A DNA stretch of 64,000 nt from positions 39,526,338 to 39,590,337 of the forward strand of contig OX457061.1 of NCBI GenBank assembly GCA_949752795.1. The letters are read 5' to 3'. This DNA is from Hyperoodon ampullatus (taxonomy: Eukaryota > Chordata > Mammalia > Artiodactyla > Ziphiidae). How positions within the stretch are numbered: the first letter of the stretch is position 1; the number at the start of each line of letters is the position of its first letter. A program made the translations under genes and the position numbers. Under the pieces are notes generated by a model. The model saw only the letters and a list, made by a program, of their open reading frames with translations. It was not told where the DNA came from and did not search any database. Positions 39,501-54,500 of this stretch are shown one piece after another.

Positions 39501-42500
39501 GTAAGACAGGAGTCCAATTTCATTCTTTTGCACATGAATACCCAATTTTCCTGGCACCAAAAGACTGTCTTTTTTTCTCCATTGAGTACTGGCTCACTTC
39601 TAAAATATCGGTGGACTGTTTACACATGGGTTTATTTCTGGGCTCTGTATTCTATTCCACTGGTCTATGTATCTGTTTTTATGCCAGCACCATACTCTTT
39701 TGATTACTGTAGCTTTGTAATATAGTTTAAAATCAGGAAATGTGATGCCTCCAGCTTTGTTCTTCTTTCTTAGGATTTCTTTGGCTATTTGGGATCTTTT
39801 GCAGTTTCATACAAATTTTAGGATTGTTTTTTCTATTTCTGTGAAAGATGTCATAAGATGTCATTGGAATTCTGATAGGGCATGTACTGAATCTGTAGAT
39901 TGCTTTGGGTAGTGTGGACATTTTAATATTAATTCTTCAAATCTATGAATATGGAATATCTTTACATTTATTTGTGTCTTCTTCAGTTTCTTTTATCAAT
40001 GTCTCATAGTTTTCAGCATACATGTCTTTCACCTCTTTGGTTAAATATATTCCAAAGTATTTTATTGTTGAATTGTTACTAAAACATGTAGTAATATTTA
40101 CTGAACACTTCTTACATGTCACACATTTCAGAGCAACCATGTGAGGCAAGCACCATTGTAATCATTCCCATTTAAAAGATAAAGAAATCACGTTTTGAGA
40201 GATTTAACAAATTGCTCAAGGTGATAAAACTAATAAGTAGGGGAGCCAGGATTCAAGCCCATGGTATTTGATTTCAGAGATCAAATTCTAAACCTCTGTG
40301 CACAACTCTTTCTTCATATACTTTAAATTTATTGTTCCTACTAGATAGATAACTAAAATTACACAAAACATTTAAAAAGTGGGGTTCAAAAAATAAACAA
40401 ATGGGACCTAATGAAACTTAAAAGCTTTTGAAGAACAAAGGAAACCATAAAAAAGACGAAAAGACAACCCTCAGAATAGGAGAAAATACTTGCAAACGAA
40501 GCAAGTATTAATCGACAAAGGATTATCTCCAAAATATACAAGTATTAATTGACAAAGGATTAATCTCCAAAATATACAAGCAGTTCATGCAGCTCAATAT
40601 CAAAAAAAACAAACAACCCAATCCAAAAATGGGCAGAAGACCTAAATAGACATTTCTCCAAAGAAGATATACAGATTGCCAAAAAACACATGAAAAGATG
40701 CTCAACATTACTAATCATTAGAGAAATGCAAATCAAAACTACAACGAGGTATCACCTTACACCAGTCAGAATGGTCATCATCAAAAAATCTACGAACAAT
40801 AAATGCTGGAGAGGGTGTGGAGAAAAGGGAACCCTCTTGCACCGTTGGTGGGAATGTAAATTGATACAGCCACTATGGAGAACAGTATGGAGGTTCCGTA
40901 AAAAACTAAAAATACAACTACTGTATGACCCAGCAATCCCACTACCAGGCATATACCCTGAGAAAACCATAATTCAAAAAGAGTCATGTACCACAATGTT
41001 CACTGCAGCACTATTTACAATAGCCAGGACATGGAAGCAACCTAGATGTCCACTGACAGATGAATGGATAAAGAAGATGTGGCCCATATATACAATGGAA
41101 TATTACTCAGCCATAAAAAGAAATGAAATTCAGTTATTTGTAGTGAGGTGGATGGACCTAGAGTCTGTCATACAGAGTGAAGTCAGAAAGAGAAAAACAA
41201 ATACCATATGCTAATACATATATATGGAATCTAAAAAAAAAAAATGTTTCTGATGATACTAGGGGCAGGACAGGAATAAAGACACAGATGTAGAGAAGGG
41301 ACTTGAGGACCCGGGGAGGGGGAAGGGTAAGCTGGTACAAAGTGAGAGAGTAACACTGACATATATATAGCTAGTGGGAAGCAGCTGCATAGCACAGGGA
41401 GATCAGCTTGGTGCTTTGGGACCACCTAGAGGGGTGGGATAGGAGGGTGGGAGGGAGATGCAAGAGGGAGGGGATATGGGGATATACGTATGTATATAGC
41501 TAATTCACTTTGTTATACAGCAGAAACTAACACAACATTGTAAAGCAATTATACTTCAATATAATGTTAAAAAAAAGTGGGGTTCATCAAGTATTCCAAT
41601 TGAATTATAATATATGCTTTGGATCAAAAAGTCAAATGTTGTATCAGTTTCCCCAACTTGCATATCAAGATCATATTTTCCTTTCAAATCTATTTTTTAA
41701 AGTAATAATCAACAGGATATCCTAAGATTAGGGTATTTGATAGGACTGCCCCTATTGAGGACAATATTTATTAGATTTAATTCACAGTAATTTTTAGAAA
41801 CTATTCCATTGTCTGAGCTAGAAGAACCATAAGATTAAAAACTATAAAAGACCACTATATTTTTAAAAAATTTTCTTAAGGTTAACGCCTCAAATTTTCT
41901 TATATAATTAACAGAATTTAATTGTAATTTTCCTACAAATTCTTAAAATTAGGTTAGTTGTGTAACTGTACATTGCATTCTACAAGAAATGTACCTATAT
42001 AAAAAAAGCTTTTAACAACTTTGGCCTGTAGTTAGAATTAAATTACCAAAGAATATACTGGGTTGTAGATGGTACACAGAATAGGAAGGACAAAATATGA
42101 ACAGAAAACACATTAGGGAGAGAAGTTCTTCTTCCTTCATTGAGGAAGAATTGTATCAAAACCTTCTTGTTCTAAAATAAGAGAAATGAGTTTAATGTAT
42201 ATTAACAGTAAACCTGTTAGATAAAATGTTAGTAAAGTTAGTGAGGAAGATGATTGGTCTCAATTAATATTTTATGAAATTCTACATATAACTTTTTTCA
42301 TACTGAGTAAAAGGCAAAAAACTATATTCATAAAATACCATAGGAGATAGGTTTTCTCTTCAAAAGGAATATTTTTAGAAAAAATAAAACACGACAAGAA
42401 ATTCATAATATACACAAAAGCTGTTCTTACCCGGTCTTCCTTCTTAGGCAACTGATCCTTGATTAGAGTCTTGGTACGCCTGAGAAACCATCCAGACATC

Positions 42501-45500
42501 TTTTTTGCAAGCCTTTGCATGGCCTTTCGGCCAGTAGCTAGTTCTCTTTTTGTTGCTGTGTGTCTCTGACCATGTTCTACTTGGTCAGAAAACTGCTTCT
42601 TGAAGTGGATCCTGCTACCTAAAAGTCCTGGCACAGCCCTTTATAAAGGCAATGAGAAAAAATGTTAAGGTTTTATTAAACTATCTAAATAGGAAATCAC
42701 TGGCTTCTTTTTGCTTTAAAGAAATAAACTAAGTCACTTGTTTATTAATGATAACAATAACAAAAGGCAAGAAAGCAGAATGTTCTTTATGACAATTTTA
42801 GTGAACAACTATAAGAAAATGATGGAACTGGTAAATTAGTTCAGATATTTACTTCAGGGACCAAGAATAATAAAGATAGGCTTTCATGGGACACTCTACT
42901 CTGTATACTATGTTTGGGATCAAACACGTCTGTAAACAGACAATTTTTTTTCAGAAACAAATAATTAGGAAACAAGGTAACATTGTTAAGGAAGTATTAA
43001 ATAATTTTCCAAAAAATAAAAAGTGTTTTTACTTACCAGTCCATGACACACCACAATTCTTTCATGTTGTTCTGAAGAATGGTTCCAGTGAGGCCAATTC
43101 GGACATTACATTTTAATGCTTTCATAATTTCTGTTACTCTAGCCTTTGGATTCTTGATTCTATGAGCTTCATCTACAATGACAGCTGACCATTCCAAACT
43201 ATAAAGTGAGGAAAAAGGGAGGAAAGGTTGAAAAAACTTCCCTTTCTTAGTCTATATAATTTTTAGAGTGCAGCTTTCTCTACCAAAGTTTTAAAGTTTT
43301 TTTCCTCTTTACTCTTTGTTGATTCCACAGAATTCTCACCTCCTTATTTAAATGATCACAGCTTTGGACAACCCATGAAATTTAAATGTGTAGGAAGATA
43401 AAAAGAAATAGAGATTCTGTTTAGTAACAATGAAATGAAATAACTCATTTAAACATGACTAAATTGACAAAAAAGGAATCTTCTAAAAGTAATAAAACAG
43501 AGAAATAAATATAAAATAAAAGAAGCAAAACTTACCACGTTAATTATGAGTGAAAAAATATCAATATAAACTCATGATTTTTAAAAGTTGTACTACATAG
43601 CTCTGTCTGCTAAAAAGGTTTAGAATTGATTGTTACCCCAGTAGCAATGAACAACCATAGTGGTCAATCCACTAAAAGGAAGCAGATTCCCATGGTGAAA
43701 CAGTTGATTTCAGGTGTGCAGCAGGGGAAATACTGGAGAGTGAGAAAGCACAGATGTATTCAAAGACAAATGGGGGCATGTCCAAAGGACACAGGAACCA
43801 GACTAATTAGAAAATTTAAGCATGATTATAGGATAGTATAAAACATTGAATAAATAAAAACCCAGGAGTTGTATGAAAAAATTTACTTTAGACCTTTACC
43901 TCACACCATATACAAAAACTAACTAAAAATAGATCACAGACCTAAATATAAAGCTAAAACTATAAAAGTTATAAAATGTAGGAAGAAATCTTGTGACTCT
44001 GGGTTAGGGAAGAATTTCTTAGATATGACACCAAAAGCATGGTCAATAAAAAAATTTTGATAAGTTGGACCTCATCAAAGTTTAAAAACTTTTGCTCTTC
44101 CAGACACACAATTAAGAAAATGAAAAGACACGCTACAGACTGGGAGAAAATATTTGCAAATCATAACCTGATAAAGAACTTGTATACAGAATTATATAAA
44201 GAACTACTACAACACAGTTGAAGTTAAAACAATCCAATTTAAAAGATGGGTAGAGGGCTTCCCTGGTGGCGCAGTGGTTGAGAGCCCTCCTGCCAATGCA
44301 GGGGACATGGGTTCATGCCCCGGTCCAGGAAGATCCCACATGCCGCAGAGTGGCTGGGCCCATGAGCCACGGCCACTGAGCCTGTGCGTCCGGAGCCTGT
44401 GCTCCGCAACGGGAGAGGCCACAACAGTGTGAGGCCCACGTACCGCAAAAAAAAAAAAAGTCATCATTAGAAAAATGCAAAAAACCCCCAAGAGATACCA
44501 CCAAAAACCTATTTGACTGTCAATCAAAAAAAGACTGACAATATTAAGTACTGGCAAGGGAAACTGTAAACCTCATACACTGCTTTTGGGAAAGTACAGC
44601 TATTTTTCTAAAACAGTTTGGCTGTTTCTTAAAAAGTTAAAATTTCCTCATACCACCCAGCAATTCCATTCCTAAGCATCTATACAAGAGAAATGAAAAT
44701 TTACATTCACACAAAGGCTTGTATGTAAATGTTCAGAGCAGCATTATTGGTAATAGCCCAAAAGTGGAAACAATCCAAACGTCCATTCACTGGACAAACA
44801 AAATGAGGTATATATATATACACACACAAAATAGTACTGTTCAGCAATAAAAAGGAATAAACTACTGAAACATCATACATGATGAACCCCCCAAAACATA
44901 TTAAGTGAAAGAAGCCAGACACAAAAGACTACATATTGTATGAAATTTCCAGAAAAGGCAAATCTATAGAGACAGAAAGCAGATTAGTGGTTGCCTGGAA
45001 CGAGATGGGACCAGAGATTGACTGAAAACCAAAAACTTTTTGAGGTGATGGAAATGTTCTTAAACTGGATTGTGGTGATAAATGCACAACTTTATAAATT
45101 TACTAAAAACCATTCTATGCTTAAAATGGGTACATTCTATGGCATGTCAATTGTACCTCAATAATCTATGAGTCCATAGTGATACTCAAAAAACAGGGGT
45201 TGGGGAGTGGGAGAGAAACTTTGCTATCATTGTGAATGACCACTGTACCAATTTGTTAGTCTGAAAATTGGAAATTAAAGCAAAAGAATCAAGCATCACT
45301 CACCTTGCTTTGCCAGATGAAATTATAGTTAATTTCTAATTATAGGAGAATGCTGTTAATAAGTGTAGAAGAAATGATAAACTTAGGAAAATATTATTTT
45401 GCAAAACCCAATAAAATAACTTCAGGGAAGAATAATTTCTGTATGCTAATACCCCTAAGTAAAAGGATTGAGGGACCAGGATATTCAAATGGTAGCAAAG

Positions 45501-48500
45501 CGTAATCCACAAAGTACTTCTAATTGTAAAGGGAGAAACATAACTTTACAATGGAGAGATCTGACGATCACCTCCTTAGCCTATGGGACAAACTTCACAA
45601 CATTAATAGTAGAACAACTTGACATTAATATCTCCTGAAATAATGTAATATGAAGTCCACAGCATCATTTATGAAGTATTCTTGTCAAAAATGTCTGACC
45701 TGAAGCTAATGAAGTCTTTAGACCAAAATCAGCTTACAAAACTACATAAGTTAGAGGAATACATAACTCCTTGAGAAAGCAATCAGACAAATCTAATGTG
45801 AGACATCCTAAAACACAACTAGCCTGGTCCCCTCAAAATGTCTTATAATAAAAAAATAAAGTTGAGGGAATGTTCTAGATTAGAAGAGACTAAACAGACT
45901 TAATAGTCAACACACACACACATTAACTTATACCTTGCCAACATATATACACACACACACACAACTGGTGACTATAGGTGTTGAGTATATAGATGTTCAT
46001 GTACTATTACTTCAGTTTTTCTAAAGGTTTGATCATTTTCTTAATATAAAGTTGAAAAATGATAAGAGATCAAGAACAAAGGAAAAGAGGAGAAAACAAT
46101 CACAAAATTTTAAAAGCAGGGAAGAAGATGAACAAGACAACTTATAAAAACAGAGGAAGAAGTATCCCATGCCAGTAGTAAAGAAAGCCAAGAAACAATC
46201 TGATTCATATTATTGAGCTCTTTCTTAAATGGTAGCACCAGATGATTCTAGAAATTGGAGTTAGGTAAATGTTCAACAGTCTGTTTAAGAAGTTGCTGGA
46301 GCACCTATATACTATTCGTTATCCCACAAAATAGCCAGCCAGGACACTGTAAAGTAAGCAAAAGAAGGGCAAAATACAGCAAAATCCTCATTTTTCCTTA
46401 AGAGGAAATCAACAAGTGATGTTAAAAACTTAAAGGACAATTTTTAAGTTGCAGCATAAACATGTTCTTTGAGATATGGAAGTAAAAACTAGGAAGATAA
46501 GTTAAAGAGTTGAAGGTGACTGTCTCTGAAGAATAGCTAATGGGGGTGGCAGACAGGAGTGAACTGTGTTCATATTTGGCTCTTTAAATAATATGCATAT
46601 ATAACTTTGATAAAAATAAAAATGAAGTAAAACATAATAGTAATAACAAAAAGAGATACAGCTCACTCATAGAGTGTTTATCTACTCTATGGATTATCTA
46701 TGATAAATGTTTAATCCTGGTCTATCATATAGAGCATTCTCACAAAAATTACTTAATATTTACTCAGATTGAATATAAATTATTTTGAATATTGTTAAAA
46801 ATAAAGCCATTCAAACAAATAAAGGAAAACTAAATACAACAGAAACTGTAACATTTGATTTTTCTAATTTTGCACAGAAACCTGATTTATATTTATATAA
46901 CTCTGTTAGAATTCTTATTTAATATTTATAACAATCACAGAAAATAACCACTTAACACTATTATATACTAGAAGTGTAATAAGCACTGAAATACAGAAAT
47001 TATTCTATATCAAAGACCTCACAGTCTAAAGGAGCAGTTAAACAAAAATTAAAATGACTGTTGCTATGATAAATGAATTTCTTATTACATTTATCTAACT
47101 ATAGAATATCTCTTATATAATACATTGCATAAAAGCCCAAAGTCAAGGTTTAAATCTCATGTCCACCACTGACTTAGTTGTTGTAGGTTTGGGTAAGTTA
47201 CTTAACTTCATGCCTCAGATTGTTCCTGTCTTCTGACAGCATCCAGGAAATAGTAACAGGCAAACTTATGAGCTTATAAGTGTAGTAAAATAAAATCCTC
47301 TAGCTTACAAAAATGGTAGCTCTAAATCCAACTTTGCAAAATAATTACATTAAATATAAATGGACTAAACACTACAAATAAAAGGCAGGGATTATCAAAA
47401 AGGATAAAAATGCAAGACCCAACTATATGCTAACCACAAGACACTCACCTTAAATATAAAGAACAGATAAAAACAAAAAGTTGGAAAATGATAAACATAC
47501 AGTAAGCATAAGAAATCTGTATTGTCTACATTAATACCAGATAAAACTTCAAGATTATTAGATATGAAAAGGAACATTTTTAAAGATAAAAGGATCAATT
47601 TATAAGGAAAAAATACTAATCATCAATGTGTGTGTACCTAATTACAGAGCTTCAAAATATATGAATTGAAAGTTGACAGAACTGAAAGGAGAAATAAACA
47701 AATCCATAATTATAATTGAAAATTTCAACATTCCTCTTTCAGAAATTGTAAGCCAATTAGAAAGAAAATCAGTAAAGATAGAGAATACTTGAACAACACC
47801 TAACCAAACTGACTTTATTGATATTTATAGAACATCACATCCAACCACGGTAGAAAAAACACTTTTTTCAAGTGTACACAGATCAGAAAATTGCAAATTA
47901 CACTGCAATGGGATACCACTATACATGCTAAAAACAAAAAGACTGACAATACCAAATATTGGTGAGAATATGAAACAAATGAACTTTAATAGGTTGCTAG
48001 TTGGAGTAGAATAGTACAACCTCTCTGGAAAATGGCTTATCAGTTTCTTCTAAAGTTAAACCTATACTTACCATATAACCCAGAAATCCCACTCCTAGGA
48101 ATTTACAGAAGGGAAATCAAAATATATGTCAAAAGAAGGCTTATACATAAATATTACTTAAATTTTTACTTACAGTAACCAAAAACTGGAAAACCCAAAT
48201 ATCTATCCTCAAATGAATGGGTAATAAAATGTGATATATTCATAAAATGCAATACAATTCTGCATTAAAAAAGAATGATCACTGATACATTCAATAACAT
48301 AGCTGAATCTTAAAAATATGATGATGAGCAAAAGATGCCAGACACAACAGTTCTGGAGGCTCAAATTGCAAGATCAAAGTGTTGGCAAGTTTGGTTTCTT
48401 CTGAGGTCTCTCTCCTTACAGATTGCTGCCCTCTTGCTGTGTCTTCATGTGTCCTTTCCTCTGTGTACATGAGTTCCTCGTATCTCCTTCTCTTCTTCTA

Positions 48501-51500
48501 AGGACAACCAGTCAGATTAGACTCCCAGATTAAGCCCCACCATAACAGCTTCATTTTAACTTAATTACCTTAAGTTACATTCTGAGGTTCTTGGGAGTTG
48601 GGACTTGAACACATGAATTTGGAGGGGACACAATTTAGCTCATAACAAGCCTCCTAATTGGTCTTTCTCCATTCAGTTCAGCTCTACTCTGCACAGAGCA
48701 GCTTGGTTACTTATAAAATGTAAATGTAATCATTTTTATCAAAATAGTAATCTCCTGAAAACACTTCAGGGACACTCTGCTGCTCTAAGGATAAAGACCA
48801 AAATCCTCTAAGAGGCTTTCAGTGTTCTTTATGATCTGTTCCTTGCTCACCACACTGGTGTTGTCTCCTGGCCACTTCCTTCTTACACTCTAGGCTACAG
48901 TCATTACATGCAGAAAGCATCAGAACTGCTTTCATTTATTAAAAAGTGCTGTGATCTTTGTTGCCTGAAGCCCTCTACAATTTTGTTTATAAGGGATACA
49001 TTTATTTATTTTTGGCTGTGTTGGGTCTTTGTTGCTGCACGCAGGCTTTCTCTAGTTGCAGCAAGCGGGGGTTACTCTTGGTTGCGGTGCGTGGGCTTCT
49101 CATTGTGGTAGCTTCTTTGTTGCGGAGCACGGGCTCTAGGCACACTGACTTCAGTAGTTGTGGCATGTAGGCTCAGTAGTTGTGGCTTGCGGGCTCTAGA
49201 GCACAGGCTCAGTAGTTGTGGCACACGGGTTTAGTTGCTCCGCGGTATGTGGGATCTTCCTGGACTGGGGATCGAACCCATGTCCCCTGCATTGGCAGGC
49301 AGATTCTTAACCACTGCACCACCAGGGAAGTTCTCTCTGCAAATGTTGTTTGTTCCCTCTTCCTGGATTATTTTCCTGCTCTTTCCTATTCTTACCCATC
49401 CTTCAATTCTCACTCAGCTCATAGGTCATCTTCTCTGGGAAGCTCCCTGACTACTCTCTCACTCTGCAGCAGTAAGGCCCCTCATGTGCTCCTATAACAT
49501 CCCCTGTTTCATATTATAGCATTCACATGACTTTATAATTGCCTGTCTCTAGATTCCCCACTAAAATCTTAAGATACAGTTCATTTCTTTTGGGTACTTA
49601 TAGTCCTGGAATAGTGGTTCGCAATATGTATATGTATTTTTTGCCACTCTATATTCACAACAGACTCCCATAATTAAAATAATTCATGAAAATCACTGTT
49701 TTAGTCCAGAGGTATCATACACATAAAAGGTGGTACATGAGATTTAGGACAAGTCCTATGCATTAACATGCATTGTTTGGATAGGTAATAGAGGAAATAA
49801 AATAAGGAACTGTAGAAAATCTGACTCAGGTTTTTCTTCTTAGAAAATAAGTTAATTATTATAAACTGTCTATTTCAATAATCCTGAAATCAAGTTAAAT
49901 CATGTTAAAGAATATTTAGAGCTTTAAAAAAATCACAATATAAAGGGATATATATAATTGACGTAAACAGAATACTAATGCAATCATTCCCATTATTCCG
50001 ATTACCTGTTAAGTTCATCCAGACATAAGCGCAGTGTTTCGTATGTTGTTAGAGCAATTTCACATTTCCTCTGTTTCACACGAGTCAGTTCACTGTCTTT
50101 TTTGTTACCATGTAAAATAGTGACTCTGAAATAACCCCAAGTGTCCAGTTCATCCCTCCAGTTGTAGAGGACAGAAAGAGGAGCAACTATTAAGAACATC
50201 TGTAAGAAGAAGAAATTAATGAGATAATTTTTTAAATGAAAAAGAACCCCAAAGTTAAATACAGAATATCAATAGTCCTATTCCTTGATTTTTGACACTG
50301 TAATTAATAAGTATAAATACAACTGAGAAATTGAATATATCTGGACTTAGAAGACCATCAAAAAATACTTTGTTGTTTACTTAGCACCTTATTAGGAAAA
50401 AAATAGGTACCCATCCTTGTCCAAAGGAGCAGCTATTTTTTATTTTCCCCCCAAAAGGAGTTGAGATAAGAAAAAAATATTCTCCAAAACAAAAAAAAGA
50501 GTATAATCAGGATCCCAATAATAACTTTAAGGGCCACGTGGGTAATAGAAATATGCAAAGCAGGCCAGGTTTTTTTATTGAAATGTATGGTCTTCCAGAG
50601 CTCTCTTTCCTTTTCACTTTCCTAGTCCATTTCCTCTCCCCCTCTCTCAGATACTATCAGTTGATAAACTGGAAAATTCACTGGAAAATTGAAGCAGTTA
50701 GAAGAAAACCTCCTCTTATCACTAGATCAATGACCTACATATATTTACTTCTATATATTCTGCCCTCCCACCTATTACCATGGGTGAACTGTCCATGTTC
50801 TTTTCTAAAGACAAACCCTGAACTTATATAGTGGCTCCAATCACTTCCTGTCAACCTGAAGTCAATGATGAAGAAAGTATCCCCAATCTGCCCAACATGA
50901 TTACATTTTGCTTTTCAATGGACCACATACAACCCCAAGCAAACACATTCTAATATATAGTTCTCAGCATTAAAAAACAGACCAAACAAACAAAAAAATT
51001 CTTCCTTAAACCTACATCTCTCTCTAGCTATCCCCCATTACTTTACTTTCTTTATAGAAATGATCCTCAGGAGTTATCAATACTTGTTATCCCTACTTAC
51101 TCTCCTCCTGTTCTCTCTTAACTCATGTAAGTGGGACTTCTGCCCTAACCCATTAAGATTAACAATATTTCTGTTTAATCTTGAAATAAATGTTTTGGGG
51201 TTTCACCAACCTTTCCTGTACTAATCCCAAATCCTGTTGTCATCAGCCATTTTAATTTTTAATGTTTTTATCTCTTACTGTTACCACAATTTCTAAGCTA
51301 TTTTTTTAATAGGGTTTTAAGTAAGTTTCTTTTCTGAAGTTTTATACTTGTCCTACTTGATAAAGGTGAGCCAATTACACAAACATACAAACAAAAGAAT
51401 AAAATAACAAACAAAAAAATAATACAATACTACTCTAAATCCTACACTCTCTTCTGTGAAACATTTCAGCTGGGCCATTTGTCAGCTGTAAGATGTCAAA

Positions 51501-54500
51501 TCTGTGACTTTGTTTTAGAAACAGGAAAAAGAAAAAGAAGAGAAGATTAACCTACTAAATGTCAGAGTTCCCTCTTTCTACCCCAGCATCAAGCATCAAG
51601 CATCAAGCATATATAAGTACTTTTTTCTCATATGTGATTCATCTCAAATAGTTTCATCTTTTGGCTCGGAATTTATCCTATGAATTCCATTTTTCTCCTA
51701 CTAACTTCAAATAAAAAATTTGGGCTCCAAGTAATAAGCCCAGTTACTGTCTCTGCCTGACCCCCCCAACCTTTTTACTTTTTAATATCATAAGATGAAA
51801 ATGTTATCCAAACTCCATCTGAATACTTTGAGCAGTTCTCCACTCGAGGGGTCATTCGTCAAAGGTGTCAATGAATCTACACTTTGCTGTACAGCAGAAA
51901 CTAACACACCATTGTAAAGCAATTATACTCCAATAAAGGTGCTAAAATAAATAAATAAATAAAAATCCCAAACCTAAAAAAAAAAAAAAAAGGTGCCAAT
52001 GAACCTAAAGATTCCTAGAATCGGCCCTAAGATTCCAGAAGTTCTTTAAAAATTAAGATATTCCTTATAGACATTATTGGTCTTCAAAGTTGTAAAAGGT
52101 AAATCAAATGGATCAGTAACTCATTTTAATACTAAAAGAGGTAAGAGAACTGAGTTATGCCATTTAACAGACATTAACCCAAGGACTTCACATAAAAATG
52201 CTATAAAGTAAAAATATTTATTATTTCCTTTTTAGAGATGAGAAGACTAAAGTATAGATGTGTTAAATAATATGCCCAAGGTCATAATACTATAAAGTGG
52301 CAAAGTAAGTATTTGAACCCATGTCTGTGTAATTCCAAAGCTCTTAACCAACAATGATATATCATGTTAGCACCTTAAATCAGAAAGCCTATGACCTTGA
52401 GATGCATAACTTTCTTATTTGCCACTGTAACTATGGTACTTTGTGCTGTGCTTAGAAAACAAAGGTGTTCAGTTGATAAATGAAATAATGAATAAAAGCA
52501 TGTGTCAGTGGCAAGGTAGGAATAGCACTGTCTATCCAGAGGACAATGACAGACCACCAGAGCCAAAGTAAAAATTTCACATTGGAGGACGTGTGATATC
52601 AAGCTGAAAAATAAAATGTACCTATATTAAGAGAACTTACAGACCATAAAATTGGAATTTTTGCTATTTAACTCAAAGCTCTAAGCATATTCCCTGTAAT
52701 TAACTCTACAAGCTCAATTCTTTCAAAAATGCCAAATCTAATTAATTTACATCCTAATTGTGCATAATTGATAACTTTTCCTTTGATATATTATGGCTAT
52801 TTAATATATGGAAATTTAAGTTGAGAATCCACTCTTGGAGCCTCTGCAAATTCCTTTTAGAAAAGCAGCATAATAGTAGTACCAAAACTTGATAAACAGT
52901 CTAACAAAGTAGAAAATTATAGACCAATATCACTTAGATCAATGGATAGCAAAACAATAAATATCATCTCTTCTAATTAAACAAAAGTAAATAAAACATG
53001 AGAATGGAAATGACAAGTAAAATTATATTTGCAGAAAATGTAAGTAAAGCAAATAAATGAACAGTAAATTAACTAACAAGAATACCAAAGAATTAAGAAA
53101 GTCAAATTTAAAAATATATGTGGCACCTTAAATAACTTAGACCAGATTGACTTATAACTTATATACAGATGATTCCAAAAGCAGCAGAATGTATTCCTAA
53201 GTTCACATGTGACATTCTCCAGGACAGACCATACGTTAAGCCACAAAAAAAGTCAATATATTTATGAAGGTTGAAATCATATCAAGCATCTTTCCTGATG
53301 ACAGTGGTATAAAACTAGAAATCAATTACAAGACAAAAACTGGAAAATTCACAAATTTGTGGATATTAAACAACATGCTACTGAACAACCAATGAGTCAA
53401 AGAAGAAATCAAAGGAGGAATCAAAAAATACCTTAAGACAAATGAAAATGGAAATATAATGTACTAAAATTTATTGCTGCAGCAATAGCAGTTCTATGAG
53501 GAAAGTTCATAGTGATAAATGACTACCTCAAGAAACAAAAAAATTCTCAAATACACAACCAAACTTACACCTCAAGGAACTAGAAAAACACAAACTAGAA
53601 AATGAAGCCTAAAGTTAGTAGAAGGAGGAAAATAATAAAGATCAGAGTGGAAATAAACAAAATAGAGACTAAAAAGATGACAGACAAGGTTAATGAAACT
53701 AAGAGCTGATTCTCTGACAACACACACAAAATTGACAAACCTTTAGCTAGATGTAACAGAAAAAAAGAGGGCTCAAATAAAATCAGAAATAAAAGAGGAG
53801 AACTTACAGTTGATACCACAGATATAAAAAGGATCATAAGAGACTACTACGAACAATTTTCTGCCAACAAATTGGAAAACTAGAAGAAAGGGATATATTC
53901 TTAGAAACATACAACGTACCAAGACTGAATCATGAAGAAATAGAAAATCTGAACAGAACAGTTCCTAGTAAGGAAATTGAATAAGTAACCAAAAACCTCC
54001 AAATAAACAAAAGTTCAGGACCAGACAGCTTCACTGGTAAAATCTATCAAACATTCAAAGAAGAATTAATACCAATCCTTCTCAAACTTTTTGAAAAAAC
54101 AGAAGAGCAGGGGATGCTTCCAAACTTATTTTATGAGGCCCAATACCAAAACCAGACAAGGATACCATAAGAAAGGAAAATTATAGGCTATATCCCTGAT
54201 GGACATAAATATAAAATCCTCAATGAAATATTAGCAAAATGAATCCAACAATACATCAAAAATGATCATAAATTATGATCAAGTGAGATTTATTCCATAG
54301 ATGCAAGGATGATTCAACATATGCAAATCAACTGCATGATACACCACATTAACAAAATGAAGAATAAAAACCATACGATCATCTCAATAGAGCAGAAAAA
54401 GCATTTGAGGAAATTCAACAACCATTTATGATAAAAACTCAACAAATTGGGTAGAGAGACAACATACCTCAACATAATAAAGGCCATATATGACCAGCAC

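Larger units (their letters stand above)
37790..40065 (-). mobile_element. L1 fragment, minus strand, carrying a DNA transposon and a SINE
   Basis: Reversed L1 3' UTR ('ttattaagatatatttgaca', 'gtactgtacattagatcccc'-like), then ORF2 landmarks 'attgtgaataatgccgcaat', 'gtctgttggccatctgtgtg', 'ggctctgtattctattccac' up to 'ggttaaatatattccaaagt'. Interrupted at 38444 and 39164. Frames such as 39420-39725 are antisense chance frames. Confidence 0.85.

Noticed and set aside
40690..41214. 174-codon open frame on the plus strand
   Set aside because: It is the C-terminal end of ORF2 in a 5'-truncated L1 with target duplications; no start or promoter of its own.
50197..50199. ATG at an exon start as a possible translation start
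   Set aside because: The upstream exon joins in phase 0 and the human protein continues through this Met, so it is internal; the same holds for 36853.
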